The position numbers and the translations under genes were made by a program. Below, piece by piece: positions 1-8,516 of a DNA stretch of 64,000 nt. Each line of letters starts with the position of its first letter. The first letter of the stretch is position 1. The stretch spans positions 124,001 through 188,000 of the forward strand of contig NZ_JAHHZQ010000004.1 of the NCBI RefSeq assembly GCF_022606355.1, written 5' to 3'. Under the pieces are notes generated by a model, which worked only from the letters and a program-made list of their open reading frames with translations, had not been told where the DNA came from and did no database searches. The DNA comes from Leifsonia shinshuensis. Lineage in GTDB: Bacteria > Actinomycetota > Actinomycetes > Actinomycetales > Microbacteriaceae.

Positions 1-743
1 AGCCAGCCCACGCGCCAGGAGCTGATGCGTGTTCCGACCGCCCGGAGCCTCGGCAGGCCGACAGCCGCGAGCGCGCCGACGAAGAACGCCGGGAGGTAGT
101 GGAACCCGTCGGCGCGGGAGTCCTTGCCGAGGAACACCGCGAACACGGCGAGGGCCAGCAGCAGCGGCCACCAGCGGCGCAACAGCACGGCTGCGCCGAC
201 GAAGAGCGGCAGCATCATCGAGAACGCCATCTCCCAGTAGATCGACCACAGCGGGTTGTTCAGCGCGAAGTCGCCGGCCATCGGGTCGAGGTTGGCGACG
301 AACCGCTCGATCCAGACGGGGTAGACACTCGTCGCGGCCACCCACGACGAACGCGCGTGCTCGGGATTCTGCGTCACCAGCAGGGCGAGCGCAGCCGCGA
401 GCAGGATCGAGCAGACCACCGGGAGTCCGATGCGCACGAGTCGTCGCGGGTAATACGACATCCAGTCGAACGGTCGGCCGTTGAGCAGCGGGAGGGTGAG
501 CACGAAGCCGCTCAGGACGAAGAAGACGATGACGGCCTCCGGGCCCGCGGTGAGGAGCTTCAGCGGAGAGTACGTCAGCCACCAGGAGATCGAGCCCGGG
601 TGCGGTGTCTGTCCTCCCATGTAGGTGGCCGCGATCGGAGGGTACAGCAGGGAGACATGATGGACGACGACGATCAGGGCGGCGACGCCGCGCAGGCCGT
701 CGAGCGCCGAGAGCCGTCTCGGCAGCGGGGGGAGTGCTGGCAC
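1..743 (-). CDS. Acyltransferase family 3 (OafA-like) membrane protein, C-terminus outside window
   Basis: This frame is open from a GTG at 743 to the window edge, giving about 247 N-terminal residues. It opens with SALDGLRGVAALIVVVHH, the usual first segment of integral membrane acyltransferases with paired histidines near residue 28, and carries FFVLSGF further on, a hallmark of the family. These enzymes move acyl groups such as acetyl onto surface polysaccharides from within the membrane. The gene starts 12 bp after the GT4 gene at 756-1904 and is probably the last visible gene of the rmlB-rmlD-GT4 operon, so it may O-acylate the rhamnose-containing glycan. Acyl donor and acceptor cannot be told from the sequence. 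The family assignment is secure; the substrate is inference. Confidence 0.85.
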   Translation of the reverse strand, partial: MPALPPLPRRLSALDGLRGVAALIVVVHHVSLLYPPIAATYMGGQTPHPGSISWWLTYSPLKLLTAGPEAVIVFFVLSGFVLTLPLLNGRPFDWMSYYPRRLVRIGLPVVCSILLAAALALLVTQNPEHARSSWVAATSVYPVWIERFVANLDPMAGDFALNNPLWSIYWEMAFSMMLPLFVGAAVLLRRWWPLLLALAVFAVFLGKDSRADGFHYLPAFFVGALAAVGLPRLRAVGTRISSWRVGW

Positions 744-755
744 GTGTGTTCCGTT

Positions 756-1904
756 TCAGAGGTCGGCGTGCAGCTGCCAGACCCGCTCCGCGGAGTCACG
801 CCAGCTGAACGCGCGCGCCCGGTCGGAGGCGAGTACGCCCAACCGGGTGCGCAGGTCGGCGTCGTCGAGCAGCCGGCCGATGGCCCCGGCCAGCCGCTCG
901 CTGTAGTCGGCGTCGTCGGCGGCGGACGCCGGCCGTTCCACCACGATGCTGGCCCCGGCGGCGACCTCCACGAGGGCGGGGTCGTCCGAGTGGATGACCG
1001 GCAGACCGAACTTGAAGGCCTCCACGATCGGCAGCCCGAAGCCCTCTGCGAGGCTGGGATAGACGAACATGGTCGCGCGGTCGAGCACCACGGCCAGGTC
1101 GGCGTCGTCGAGGCGGCCGAGCGCACGCACCCGGTCCTCGGGGAGTCCGGCGGCGGCCGCGACACCGGTCGCGGTGCCGTCGCCGTAGCGGTCGGGCCCG
1201 GCGATCAGCAGCGGGATGCCCTGAGCCTCCGGGCGGGCGACGGCGCGGATCAGCGGGGCGATGCCCTTGCGCGGCATGATCGAGCCCAGGGTGAACGCGT
1301 AGACCTCGGGCAGCTGCAGCCGGGCGGCGCGCGCGTCGGCGTCGGCCGGGAGCCGCAGCGTCGTGGCCGGCGCTCCGCCGATCACCCGGATGCGGTCGCC
1401 GAAGTCGAACACCTCGGCGAGACGGTCAGCGACGGCGTGGGTCGGAACGACGATGGCGTCGGCGAACTTGCGGGCGCGCTTGGCCATCGATTTCGTCCAC
1501 ATCACCGAGGCGGCCCCGAGCGATTCGGGGTGGGTCCAGGCGAGGGCGTCATGGATCGTGACCGCGATCTGGTCGTCGGCGTCGGCGGAACGGTGCTTCC
1601 GCAGCGGCGCCAGGAGGCTCGGCGCATGGATCATGCCGCGCACACCGCCGACGGCGATGCCGGACTGCCAGGCGAGGGAGAGTTCGCGCCGGGCGAGGGG
1701 GAGGCGCACAAGGTCGGCGAGCCCGGGCAGCGACGATCGGACCTCGTCCAGCTGCTCGTCGGGCACGTTCGACACGAACGCGCGCACGTCGCAGCCGGCT
1801 GGGGCGGTGGTGATGAGCTGACGGGTCAGCTCCTCCGTGTACCTCCGGGTACCACCGGTCTCCGCAGCGGTGAGGTCATCGACCACCACGCTGAGTGTCG
1901 TCAT
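756..1904 (-). CDS. Glycosyltransferase family 4 (GT-B fold)
   Basis: A 382-residue retaining glycosyltransferase of the GT4 type. The C-terminal nucleotide-sugar domain shows EGFGLPIVE at residues 287-295, the E-x7-E motif, and PRKGI near 211, the usual loop at the start of the donor domain. The N-terminal half begins MTTLSVVVDD and has no signal peptide, so the enzyme should work at the cytoplasmic face on a lipid-linked glycan. Its start overlaps the 3-prime end of rmlD by 29 bp, which suggests translational coupling, and dTDP-rhamnose is a plausible donor from context only. Mannose or other hexose transfer is equally possible. Confidence 0.87.
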   Translation of the reverse strand: MTTLSVVVDDLTAAETGGTRRYTEELTRQLITTAPAGCDVRAFVSNVPDEQLDEVRSSLPGLADLVRLPLARRELSLAWQSGIAVGGVRGMIHAPSLLAPLRKHRSADADDQIAVTIHDALAWTHPESLGAASVMWTKSMAKRARKFADAIVVPTHAVADRLAEVFDFGDRIRVIGGAPATTLRLPADADARAARLQLPEVYAFTLGSIMPRKGIAPLIRAVARPEAQGIPLLIAGPDRYGDGTATGVAAAAGLPEDRVRALGRLDDADLAVVLDRATMFVYPSLAEGFGLPIVEAFKFGLPVIHSDDPALVEVAAGASIVVERPASAADDADYSERLAGAIGRLLDDADLRTRLGVLASDRARAFSWRDSAERVWQLHADL

Positions 1905-2757
1905 CTGTCTCCAGCTCCAGGACTCCGTGCCGTGCCGCGTCTGCCAGGGCTTCCTGCCAGGACCGCAGCGGCTCGAGGCCGGCCTTGGCCCAGGCCTCGT
2001 GTCCGAGGACGGAGTAGGACGGTCGCGGTGCGGGTCGCACGAACGTCGCGCTGTCGGTCGGTGTGACCCTATCAGGGTTCAATCCGGCTGCGCTGAAGAC
2101 AGCCTTCGCGAACTCGAACCAGCTGGCCTGCCCGGAATTCGTGCCGTGGTAGACACCGGAAGGCGCGTCGGATTCGAGCAGGGCGACGATCCGGGCGGCG
2201 AGGTCGCCGGTCCAGGTCGGCTGACCGAGCTGGTCGGCGACGACGCTCACCGTCTCGTGGGTCGCGGCCAGCTTGACCATGGTGCGCGCGAAGTTCGCTC
2301 CGCCGGCGCCGTAGAGCCACGCGGTGCGCACGATGTACGTGCCTTCGGGGTGCGCGGCGAGCGCCAGCTCCTCGCCGGCCGCCTTCGTACGCCCGTAGGC
2401 GTTGATGGGATCGCGCGGGGTGTCCTCGGCGTACGGCTCGGTGGCGTGGCCGTCGAACACGTAGTCGGTGGAGACGGTCACATAGCGCGCACCCGCCGCT
2501 GCGGCGGCGATGGCCAGGTTCTCGGTGCCCAGGGCGTTGATCGCGTACGCCTCGTCCTCGTGCGTCTCGGCGTCGTCGACCTTGGTGTACGCCGACGCGT
2601 TGACGACGGCGTCGTGACCGGCGACGGCAGCGACGACCGCATCGCGGTCGGTCACGTCGAGCTCGGCGCGACCGAGAGCGGTCACGGTGTGGGCGCCGAA
2701 CGCCTTCTGCAGGTCCTGCCCGAGCTGGCCGTTCGCTCCCGCGATGAGGACGCGCAT
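1876..2757 (-). CDS. rmlD: dTDP-4-dehydrorhamnose reductase RmlD
   Basis: The last step of dTDP-L-rhamnose synthesis: NAD(P)H reduction of dTDP-4-dehydro-L-rhamnose. The 293-residue protein starts MRVLIAGANGQLG, the Rossmann glycine motif. It has STDYVFDG at 96-103 and the catalytic Tyr121-xxx-Lys125 pair of extended SDR enzymes. The start is the ATG at 2757, whose A is shared with the TGA of rmlB (TGATG). An open frame continues upstream through rmlB in another register, but the RmlD fold begins here. Together with rmlB, rmlC and rmlA the full rhamnose pathway lies within 1.9-5.3 kb. Confidence 0.94.
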   Translation of the reverse strand: MRVLIAGANGQLGQDLQKAFGAHTVTALGRAELDVTDRDAVVAAVAGHDAVVNASAYTKVDDAETHEDEAYAINALGTENLAIAAAAAGARYVTVSTDYVFDGHATEPYAEDTPRDPINAYGRTKAAGEELALAAHPEGTYIVRTAWLYGAGGANFARTMVKLAATHETVSVVADQLGQPTWTGDLAARIVALLESDAPSGVYHGTNSGQASWFEFAKAVFSAAGLNPDRVTPTDSATFVRPAPRPSYSVLGHEAWAKAGLEPLRSWQEALADAARHGVLELETDDDTQRGGR

Positions 2758-3746
2758 CAGTTGTCCAGCGCGGCGCGCGCCTTCAGCGGCTCCCACCACT
2801 CGCGGTTGTCGCGGTACCACTGCACGACGTCGGCGAGGCCCTGCTGGAACGGCACCAGCGGCTCGTAGCCGAGCTCCTTCTGGATCTTGGAGATGTCGAC
2901 CGAGTAGCGCAGGTCGTGACCGAGGCGGTCGGCGACCCGGTCGACGTACGACCAGTCTTTGCCCGTGGCCTCCAGCAGCAGCTCGGTGAGTTCCTTGTTG
3001 GTCAGCTCGGTGCCTCCGCCGATGTTGTAGATCTCGCCGGGGCGGCCGTTCACGAGCACCATCGCGATGCCGCGGGTGTGGTCGTCGACGTGCAGCCAGT
3101 CGCGGATGTTGTTGCCCTCGCCGTAGAGCGGAACGTGCTTGTCGTCGATCAGGTTGGTGACGAAAAGCGGGATGACCTTCTCGGGGAAGTGGTAGGGGCC
3201 GTAGTTGTTCGAGCAGCGTGTGATCGAGAGGTTGAGCCCGTGGGTGCGGAAGTAGCTGCGCGCCAGCAGGTCGCTGCCGGCCTTGGAGGCCGAGTAGGGC
3301 GAGTTGGGCTCGAGCGGGCGGTCCTCGGCCCACGAGCCCTCGGCGATCGAGCCGTAGACCTCGTCGGTCGAGACGTGCACGAAGCGCTCGAGCTTGTTGC
3401 GGAGCGCGGCGTCGAGCAGCTGCTGGGTGCCGAGGACGTTGGTCTCCACGAAGATGGAGGCGTCGCGTACCGAGCGGTCGACGTGCGACTCGGCCGCGAA
3501 GTGAACGACGGCGTCGACCGTCGGGAAGAGCTCGTCGAGCAGGCCGCCGTCGCGGATGTCGCCCTTGACGAACGTGTAGCGGGGCGAATCGGCGACCGGG
3601 GCGAGGTTCGCCAGGTTGCCCGAGTACGTGAGCGCGTCGAGTACGACGACCTCCGCGCCCTCGAGGCCGGGGTAGGCGTCCTGCAGGGTCCGGCGGACGA
3701 AGTTGGAGCCGATGAATCCGGCGCCACCGGTGACGAGAATCTTCAT
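2757..3746 (-). CDS. rmlB: dTDP-glucose 4,6-dehydratase RmlB
   Basis: It converts dTDP-D-glucose to dTDP-4-keto-6-deoxy-D-glucose with bound NAD, the second step of dTDP-rhamnose synthesis. The 329-residue length is typical. Visible motifs are TGGAGFIGSN at 6-15, Thr127-Asp128-Glu129 in STDEVYG, and Tyr151-xxx-Lys155 in YSASK. The gene is first of a leftward operon followed by rmlD, a GT4 and an acyltransferase. It is divergent from rmlC, and both sides carry a TAGACT -10 element in the 81-bp gap, so the two halves of the pathway are probably co-regulated. Confidence 0.96.
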   Translation of the reverse strand: MKILVTGGAGFIGSNFVRRTLQDAYPGLEGAEVVVLDALTYSGNLANLAPVADSPRYTFVKGDIRDGGLLDELFPTVDAVVHFAAESHVDRSVRDASIFVETNVLGTQQLLDAALRNKLERFVHVSTDEVYGSIAEGSWAEDRPLEPNSPYSASKAGSDLLARSYFRTHGLNLSITRCSNNYGPYHFPEKVIPLFVTNLIDDKHVPLYGEGNNIRDWLHVDDHTRGIAMVLVNGRPGEIYNIGGGTELTNKELTELLLEATGKDWSYVDRVADRLGHDLRYSVDISKIQKELGYEPLVPFQQGLADVVQWYRDNREWWEPLKARAALDN

Positions 3747-3782
3747 GCGGATGGGCTGCTTTCTGTCGGTGAACCGCCGACG

Positions 3783-3788
3783 AGTCTA
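3783..3788 (-). promoter_or_regulatory. -10 element of the rmlB operon
   Basis: On the minus strand the bases read TAGACT, with the predicted transcription start about 30 bases before the rmlB ATG. It mirrors the TAGACT of rmlC at 3816-3821, making a compact divergent promoter pair. No convincing -35 element is visible. Confidence 0.55.
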
Positions 3789-3815
3789 CCGGAGGCCCGG
3801 GGCGCACCCCCTTGG

Positions 3816-3821
3816 TAGACT
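3816..3821 (+). promoter_or_regulatory. -10 element giving a leaderless rmlC transcript
   Basis: TAGACT followed by exactly 6 bases and then the GTG of rmlC. This spacing puts the transcription start on the start codon, the arrangement of leaderless actinobacterial genes. There is no Shine-Dalgarno sequence in the space. Confidence 0.65.
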
Positions 3822-3827
3822 CCCGGG

Positions 3828-4433
3828 GTGCAGATCCGAGAACTTTCGATCCCCGACGCCTACGAGATCACCCCGGTGCAGCACGCGGACGACCGCGGCC
3901 TGTTCTTCGAGTTCTACCGGTTCGACCGGTTGGAGGAGGCCGTCGGCCACTCGCTCGACCTCAAGCAGGGCAACACCTCGGTGTCGCGCCGCGGCTCGGT
4001 CCGCGGCATCCACTTCGCCGACATCCCGCCGAGCCAGGCCAAGTACGTCATGGCCCCGCGCGGGGCCGTGCTCGACTTCGTCATCGACATCCGCGTCGGC
4101 TCGCCGACGTTCGGCGGGTGGGACTCCGTCCTGCTCGACGACACCGACCGGCGTGCCATCTACGTCGCGGAGGGCCTGGGGCACTGCTTCGTGGCGCTGA
4201 CCGACGACGCGACAGTGAGCTACCTGGTCACCGACGTCTACAACCCGGGGCGCGAGCACGGGATCAACCCGCTCGACGCCGAGATCGCGCTCGAGTTCCC
4301 CGTGCCGGCCGACGAGCTGCTCCTCTCGGCCAAAGACACGGACGCCCCCGGCCTCTCGGAGGCTCGGGAGACCGGCCTGCTCCCGACCTGGGACGCGGCC
4401 CGCGCCTACTACGCCTCCCTCGACCAGAAGTAA
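3828..4433 (+). CDS. rmlC: dTDP-4-dehydrorhamnose 3,5-epimerase RmlC
   Basis: The third step of dTDP-L-rhamnose synthesis, double epimerisation at C3 and C5. The 201-residue cupin protein has the catalytic His62 in RGIHFAD and Tyr132 in the stretch ending YLVTDVYNP; both positions match the numbering known for M. tuberculosis RmlC. The GTG start at 3828 is chosen because it lies 6 bases after a TAGACT -10, so translation is probably leaderless. rmlA follows after 16 bp on the same strand. Confidence 0.95.
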   Translation: MQIRELSIPDAYEITPVQHADDRGLFFEFYRFDRLEEAVGHSLDLKQGNTSVSRRGSVRGIHFADIPPSQAKYVMAPRGAVLDFVIDIRVGSPTFGGWDSVLLDDTDRRAIYVAEGLGHCFVALTDDATVSYLVTDVYNPGREHGINPLDAEIALEFPVPADELLLSAKDTDAPGLSEARETGLLPTWDAARAYYASLDQK

Positions 4434-4449
4434 GGACGACACCACACTC

Positions 4450-5310
4450 ATGCGCGGAATCATCCTCGCCGGCGGATCCGGCACCCGGCTGTGGCCCATC
4501 ACCAAGGGCATCTCCAAGCAGCTCATGCCCATCTACGACAAGCCGATGATCTACTACCCGCTGTCGACGCTGATGATGGCCGGGATCAACGAGATCCTCA
4601 TCATCACGACGCCGGAGTACAACGGCCAGTTCCGCGCGCTCTTCGGAGACGGCTCGCAGCTCGGCATCACCATCGAGTACGCCGTGCAGCCGTCGCCCGA
4701 CGGCCTGGCGCAGGCCTTCATCATCGGCGAGGAGTTCATCGGCGACGAGTCGGTGGCGCTCGTGCTCGGCGACAACATCTTCCACGGCACCGGCCTCGGC
4801 TCGTCGCTGCGCCAGCACAACGACATCGACGGCGCGCTGATCTTCGCCTACCAGGTGAGCGACCCGACGGCGTACGGCGTCGTCGAGTTCGACGACAGCT
4901 TCACGGCCCTGTCGATCGAGGAGAAGCCGACCGTTCCCAAGAGCAAGTACGCGGTTCCCGGCCTCTACTTCTACGACAACGATGTGATCGAGATCGCCAA
5001 GAGCATTCAGCCGAGCGCCAGGGGCGAGCTCGAGATCTCCACCGTCAACGAGCGTTACCTGAAGGCCGGCCGGCTCCAGGTGCAGGTGCTCGACCGCGGG
5101 ACCGCGTGGCTCGACACCGGCACATTCGAGTCGATGATGCAGGCGTCTGAGTACGTGCGCGTGATCGAGGATCGACAGGGCTTCAAGGTCGGCTGCATCG
5201 AGGAGATCGCCTGGCGTGCCGGGTGGATCACCGACCCGGAGCTCGCCGTGCTCGCCCAGCCGCTCCTCAAGAGCGGCTATGGTCGCTACCTCGCCGCGTT
5301 GTTGTCCTGA
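4450..5310 (+). CDS. rmlA: Glucose-1-phosphate thymidylyltransferase RmlA
   Basis: The first step of the rhamnose pathway: dTTP plus glucose-1-phosphate gives dTDP-glucose. The 286-residue protein starts [16 protein letters not shown], the nucleotidyltransferase signature, and has [12 protein letters not shown] and VLGDNIFHG for sugar phosphate and metal binding. Length is normal for the short RmlA class. It is co-directional with rmlC, 16 bp apart. Its last 25 bp overlap the 3-prime end of the opposite-strand WbbL-like gene, one of several convergent 3-prime overlaps in this window. Confidence 0.96.
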   Translation: MRGIILAGGSGTRLWPITKGISKQLMPIYDKPMIYYPLSTLMMAGINEILIITTPEYNGQFRALFGDGSQLGITIEYAVQPSPDGLAQAFIIGEEFIGDESVALVLGDNIFHGTGLGSSLRQHNDIDGALIFAYQVSDPTAYGVVEFDDSFTALSIEEKPTVPKSKYAVPGLYFYDNDVIEIAKSIQPSARGELEISTVNERYLKAGRLQVQVLDRGTAWLDTGTFESMMQASEYVRVIEDRQGFKVGCIEEIAWRAGWITDPELAVLAQPLLKSGYGRYLAALLS

Positions 5311-6185
5311 TCAGCGGGAACCTTCGGAATGCGCCTCGTCAGGTACCAGGCGCGAACGGACAGGCCGGATCGGAGCGTCCAGCGCAGCGGCGCCAGCCAA
5401 CCGGCCGAGTACTTCTTGCTGAGGTACCGGTAAGCGCTGTCGTGGTGCACCTGGATCATGCGGGCCGAGTCGTTCGTGGTCGAATGGGCGCCGGTGTGCA
5501 TCACGCTCGCCGACGGAACCAAGACGCTCTTGAGGCCCTTCTTGCCGAGGCGGTAGCCGAGATCGACGTCCTCGAAGTACATGAAGTAGCCCTCGTCGAA
5601 GCCGCCGATCGCATCGAACGCGGCGCGGTCGACCATGACGAACGACCCGGAGAGCCACCCGACCGGGCGTTCCACCGTGAGTGAAGCGGCCTCCTCGCGA
5701 TAGGAGCGGGTCCACGGATTCGACGGCCAGATCAGCCCGAAGACGGCGTGCCCGACACCGGTGCGCAGCGAAGGCAGGCGGCGCGCGGACGGATACACCG
5801 AGCCGTCCTCGTTCACGACGCGCGGGCCGACCGCGCCCGCGTGCCATCGTTGCATGGCATCGACGAGCGTCGAGATGGCACCGGGAGTGACGACGACATC
5901 GGGATTGGAGACCACCACGTAGCGGATCTCGGCCGGCAGCGAAGCCACGACGCTGTTGATGGCGCCGCCATAGCCGCGGTTCTCCCCGAGCTCGAGGAGC
6001 TTCGCCCCGTGTGCGCGGGCGATGCTCCGACTGCGGTCGACGTCCGTCGACGCGTTGTCGGCGATGACGACCAGGAGCCCTCCGGGCTCCGCCTCGGCCA
6101 GGGAGGCCAGGAACGGCTCCAGCTGCGAACTCGAGTTGTACGCCACCGATGCGACCGCGACGGAACGGAGCGGGGAATCGGTCAT
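5286..6185 (-). CDS. wbbL: GT2 rhamnosyltransferase, WbbL-like
   Basis: A 299-residue family 2 glycosyltransferase with the features of WbbL, which adds L-rhamnose to decaprenyl-diphospho-GlcNAc. It has IADNASTD near residue 42, [12 protein letters not shown] near 68, NPDV for the DXD-like metal site near 94, and [20 protein letters not shown] followed by FEDVDLGYR, a typical acceptor region. Length agrees with mycobacterial WbbL, and the neighbouring rml genes supply the donor. Translation is probably leaderless, since TATGCT lies 7 bases before the ATG. The exact acceptor here is inference, because Microbacteriaceae lack arabinogalactan. Confidence 0.82.
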   Translation of the reverse strand: MTDSPLRSVAVASVAYNSSSQLEPFLASLAEAEPGGLLVVIADNASTDVDRSRSIARAHGAKLLELGENRGYGGAINSVVASLPAEIRYVVVSNPDVVVTPGAISTLVDAMQRWHAGAVGPRVVNEDGSVYPSARRLPSLRTGVGHAVFGLIWPSNPWTRSYREEAASLTVERPVGWLSGSFVMVDRAAFDAIGGFDEGYFMYFEDVDLGYRLGKKGLKSVLVPSASVMHTGAHSTTNDSARMIQVHHDSAYRYLSKKYSAGWLAPLRWTLRSGLSVRAWYLTRRIPKVPADQDNNAAR

Positions 6186-6192
6186 CCCTCAC

Positions 6193-6198
6193 AGCATA
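6193..6198 (-). promoter_or_regulatory. -10 element of the WbbL-like gene
   Basis: The minus strand reads TATGCT, then 7 bases, then the ATG at 6185, so the message is probably leaderless. The GAGGG directly touching the ATG is too close to serve as a ribosome binding site. Confidence 0.5.
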
Positions 6199-6251
6199 GA
6201 TGCTGGTCAGGGGGGCGAGAGCACGCAGAGAAAGTCCAGCCGGACGATTGC

Positions 6252-6257
6252 TAGACT
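6252..6257 (+). promoter_or_regulatory. -10 element of the WsaF-like gene
   Basis: TAGACT on the plus strand predicts a start of transcription near 6264 and a leader of about 40 bases before the TTG at 6305. It is divergent from the WbbL-like gene promoter about 55 bp away. Confidence 0.45.
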
Positions 6258-6304
6258 TGTGCGCTGTCCGATCCGGCCTGGCCGGGGAGCGAAGCGAGGG
6301 TGGA

Positions 6305-7600
6305 TTGACTGCGATCAGCAGAGGCTGGAAAGTGCTTACGGAGCAGGGTCCACGGGCACTGTTCGCCAAAACGGCTCGGCTGGCGCTCCGGCCGTTCCGC
6401 GTCCTCCGCGACGAGGGCCCCCGGTCGCTCTTCGCGCGGGTCCTCGGCAAGGCTCATCGCCGCCTGACGGTGAACACGCCGATGATGCTGGTCGCATTCG
6501 ATGATGCCGCAGAGGTCGACTGGACTACCCCCGCCCCGCAGCTCCAGTCCCCGATCTCGGTGGCAGAGGGACCGATCGACATCGCCTGGATCATGTCTCC
6601 GCCCGGCAAAGAGTCCGGCGGGCACCAGAACCTGTTCCGCTTCATCGACTTCGCGGAGCAGGCGGGGCATCGCTGCACGATCTATCTCTACACGTCGGCC
6701 GAGGGCGTCGTCAGCATCCCCGAGGTCCGCGCGATGCTGGCGACGACGGACGCGTACCCTTCGCTGGAAGCCGACATCCGCATCTACTCGCGGGAACGTG
6801 GTGTGCACGACTCCGCTCAGGCGCTTTTCGCCACCGGCTGGGAGACGGCATATCCGGCTTACCTCGACAAGAGCTCGGCCAGGCGTTTCTATTTCGTCCA
6901 GGACTTCGAGTCGATCTTCTACCCGCTCGGCAGCGAGTCCGTTCTCGCTGAGAACACGTACAACTTCGGCTTCCACGGGATCACCGCGGGCGGATGGCTC
7001 GCCCACAAGCTCAGCAGCGATTACGGGATGTCAACGGACCACTTCGACTTCGCGGTGGACAAGCGCCGCTACAACGTCGTCAACACGGAGCGCCGCAACG
7101 AGATCTTCTTCTACGCCCGGCCGGTGACGCCGCGTCGAGGCTTCGAGTTCGGGTTGCTGGCGCTGGAGGAGTTCGCACGGCTGAAGCCCGACGTGACGAT
7201 CAACCTCGCCGGCTGGGACGTCTCCAACTGGAACGTCCCGTTCGAGTACCGCAATCTCGCCAGCCTCGAGATCTCGGAGCTGAACGACGTCTACAACCGG
7301 TGCGCCGCCGGCCTGGTGCTCTCGCTCTCCAATATGTCGCTGCTTCCGCTGGAGCTGCTGTCCAGCGGCGTCGCGCCGGTCGTGAACGACGGGCCGAACA
7401 ACCGGATGGTCTCCGACAACCCGTTCATCGAGTATGTTCCGTTGTCTCCGCCCGCGATCGCCCGTCGACTGGTCGAGGTCGTCGACCGGGCGGACCAGGT
7501 CGAGCGCTCCCGGCTCATGTCCCAGTCGGTCGCCGAGATCTCCTGGGAGGACTCGGGCAAACAGTTCGTGACCGCGTTCGAGAGGGCTATGCGTGGCTGA
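6305..7600 (+). CDS. WsaF-like rhamnan glycosyltransferase (GT4)
   Basis: A cytoplasmic GT-B glycosyltransferase of about 431 residues resembling WsaF, the rhamnosyltransferase of S-layer and rhamnan glycan assembly. The N-domain has DIAWIMSPPGKESGGHQNLFR, with a glycine-rich acceptor loop, then YFVQDFESIFYP. The C-domain has FYARPVTPRRGFEFG, LSLSNMSLLPLELLSSG and NDGPNN, the usual order for this subfamily. I chose the TTG at 6305 because GAGGG lies about 6 bases upstream; an in-frame ATG at 6200 would start before the predicted promoter. The epimerase gene overlaps its last 8 bases. Poly-rhamnose synthesis is inferred from family and context. Confidence 0.82.
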   Translation: MTAISRGWKVLTEQGPRALFAKTARLALRPFRVLRDEGPRSLFARVLGKAHRRLTVNTPMMLVAFDDAAEVDWTTPAPQLQSPISVAEGPIDIAWIMSPPGKESGGHQNLFRFIDFAEQAGHRCTIYLYTSAEGVVSIPEVRAMLATTDAYPSLEADIRIYSRERGVHDSAQALFATGWETAYPAYLDKSSARRFYFVQDFESIFYPLGSESVLAENTYNFGFHGITAGGWLAHKLSSDYGMSTDHFDFAVDKRRYNVVNTERRNEIFFYARPVTPRRGFEFGLLALEEFARLKPDVTINLAGWDVSNWNVPFEYRNLASLEISELNDVYNRCAAGLVLSLSNMSLLPLELLSSGVAPVVNDGPNNRMVSDNPFIEYVPLSPPAIARRLVEVVDRADQVERSRLMSQSVAEISWEDSGKQFVTAFERAMRG

Positions 7601-8516
7601 CGCCGTCGTCATCGGAGCCAACGGGTTCATCGGGTCCCACCTCGTGGACGGGCTCGTCGACGCCGGGCACTCGGTGCGGGCATTCGACCGCTTCAGCTCG
7701 CGCCGTCCGACGTTCCAGCGGCCGGCCGAGGTGATGGTGGGGGAGTTCCTGAGCCGCGCCGACCTCGAGGCGGCCGTGGCCGGCCAGGACTACGTGTTCC
7801 ATTTCCTGTCGACGACCACGCCGGCGACAGCCGAGGGCGACCCCACGCTCGACATCCGCACCAATCTGGCGCAGACGATCGAATTGCTCGAGGCGAGCGT
7901 TCAGGCAGGCGTGCGACGGTTCTACCTCGCGTCCACCGGCGGCGCGATCTACGGCGATCAGGGCAAGCGCGAGTACTCCGAGCTCGACGCGACGGTGCCT
8001 GTCTCCCCCTATGCGATCGGCAAGCTGGCGATCGAGCAGTACCTGAGATTCTTCCGTGTCAAACATGGGCTGGAGTCGACGGTCTTCCGCATCTCCAACC
8101 CGTACGGGACACGGCAGCATCCCAGCAAGAAGCAGGGACTCATCCCGATCGCGCTACGCCAGATCCTCAACGGCGAGCCCGTCGTGCAGTTCGGTGACGG
8201 CTCCATGGTCCGCGACTACCTCTTCGTCGAAGATCTCGTCCGGATGATCGTGCCTCTGACCGAGCGTGCGACCGAGTACGACCTCTACAACATCGGCAGC
8301 GGAGAGGGACACACCGTCGAAGAAGTCCTCGCGGCGCTTCGGCGGGTCACGGAGACCGACTTCGCAATCGAGCGTCGTCCGACCCCGCCGACCTTCGTCG
8401 ACCACGTCGTCCTCGACACCGGACGCTATCGGACCGAGTTCGGCGAGATGCCGCTCACTCCGTTGGACGAAGGAATACGAAAGACCTACATCGAACTGAA
8501 AGAGGAACCGCAGTGA
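7593..8516 (+). CDS. NAD-dependent sugar epimerase/dehydratase (extended SDR)
   Basis: A 307-residue extended short-chain dehydrogenase. GANGFIGSH near residue 8 binds the dinucleotide, STGGAIYGD near 111-119 gives the catalytic Ser, and YAIGK near 134 gives the Tyr-xxx-Lys pair. SNPYGTRQHP and RDYLFVEDLVRM are the substrate-domain motifs of UDP-glucose 4-epimerase-like enzymes. The GTG start overlaps the previous gene by 8 bp (GTGGCTGA), so the two are coupled. It probably makes a hexose donor for the same glycan; the exact sugar nucleotide cannot be read from the sequence. Confidence 0.85.
   Translation: MADAVVIGANGFIGSHLVDGLVDAGHSVRAFDRFSSRRPTFQRPAEVMVGEFLSRADLEAAVAGQDYVFHFLSTTTPATAEGDPTLDIRTNLAQTIELLEASVQAGVRRFYLASTGGAIYGDQGKREYSELDATVPVSPYAIGKLAIEQYLRFFRVKHGLESTVFRISNPYGTRQHPSKKQGLIPIALRQILNGEPVVQFGDGSMVRDYLFVEDLVRMIVPLTERATEYDLYNIGSGEGHTVEEVLAALRRVTETDFAIERRPTPPTFVDHVVLDTGRYRTEFGEMPLTPLDEGIRKTYIELKEEPQ

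Noticed and set aside
99-2066. A 655-codon plus-strand frame over the acyltransferase, GT4 and rmlD genes
   Set aside because: Its translation lacks motifs, while the minus strand encodes three clear proteins, one of them running off the window edge.
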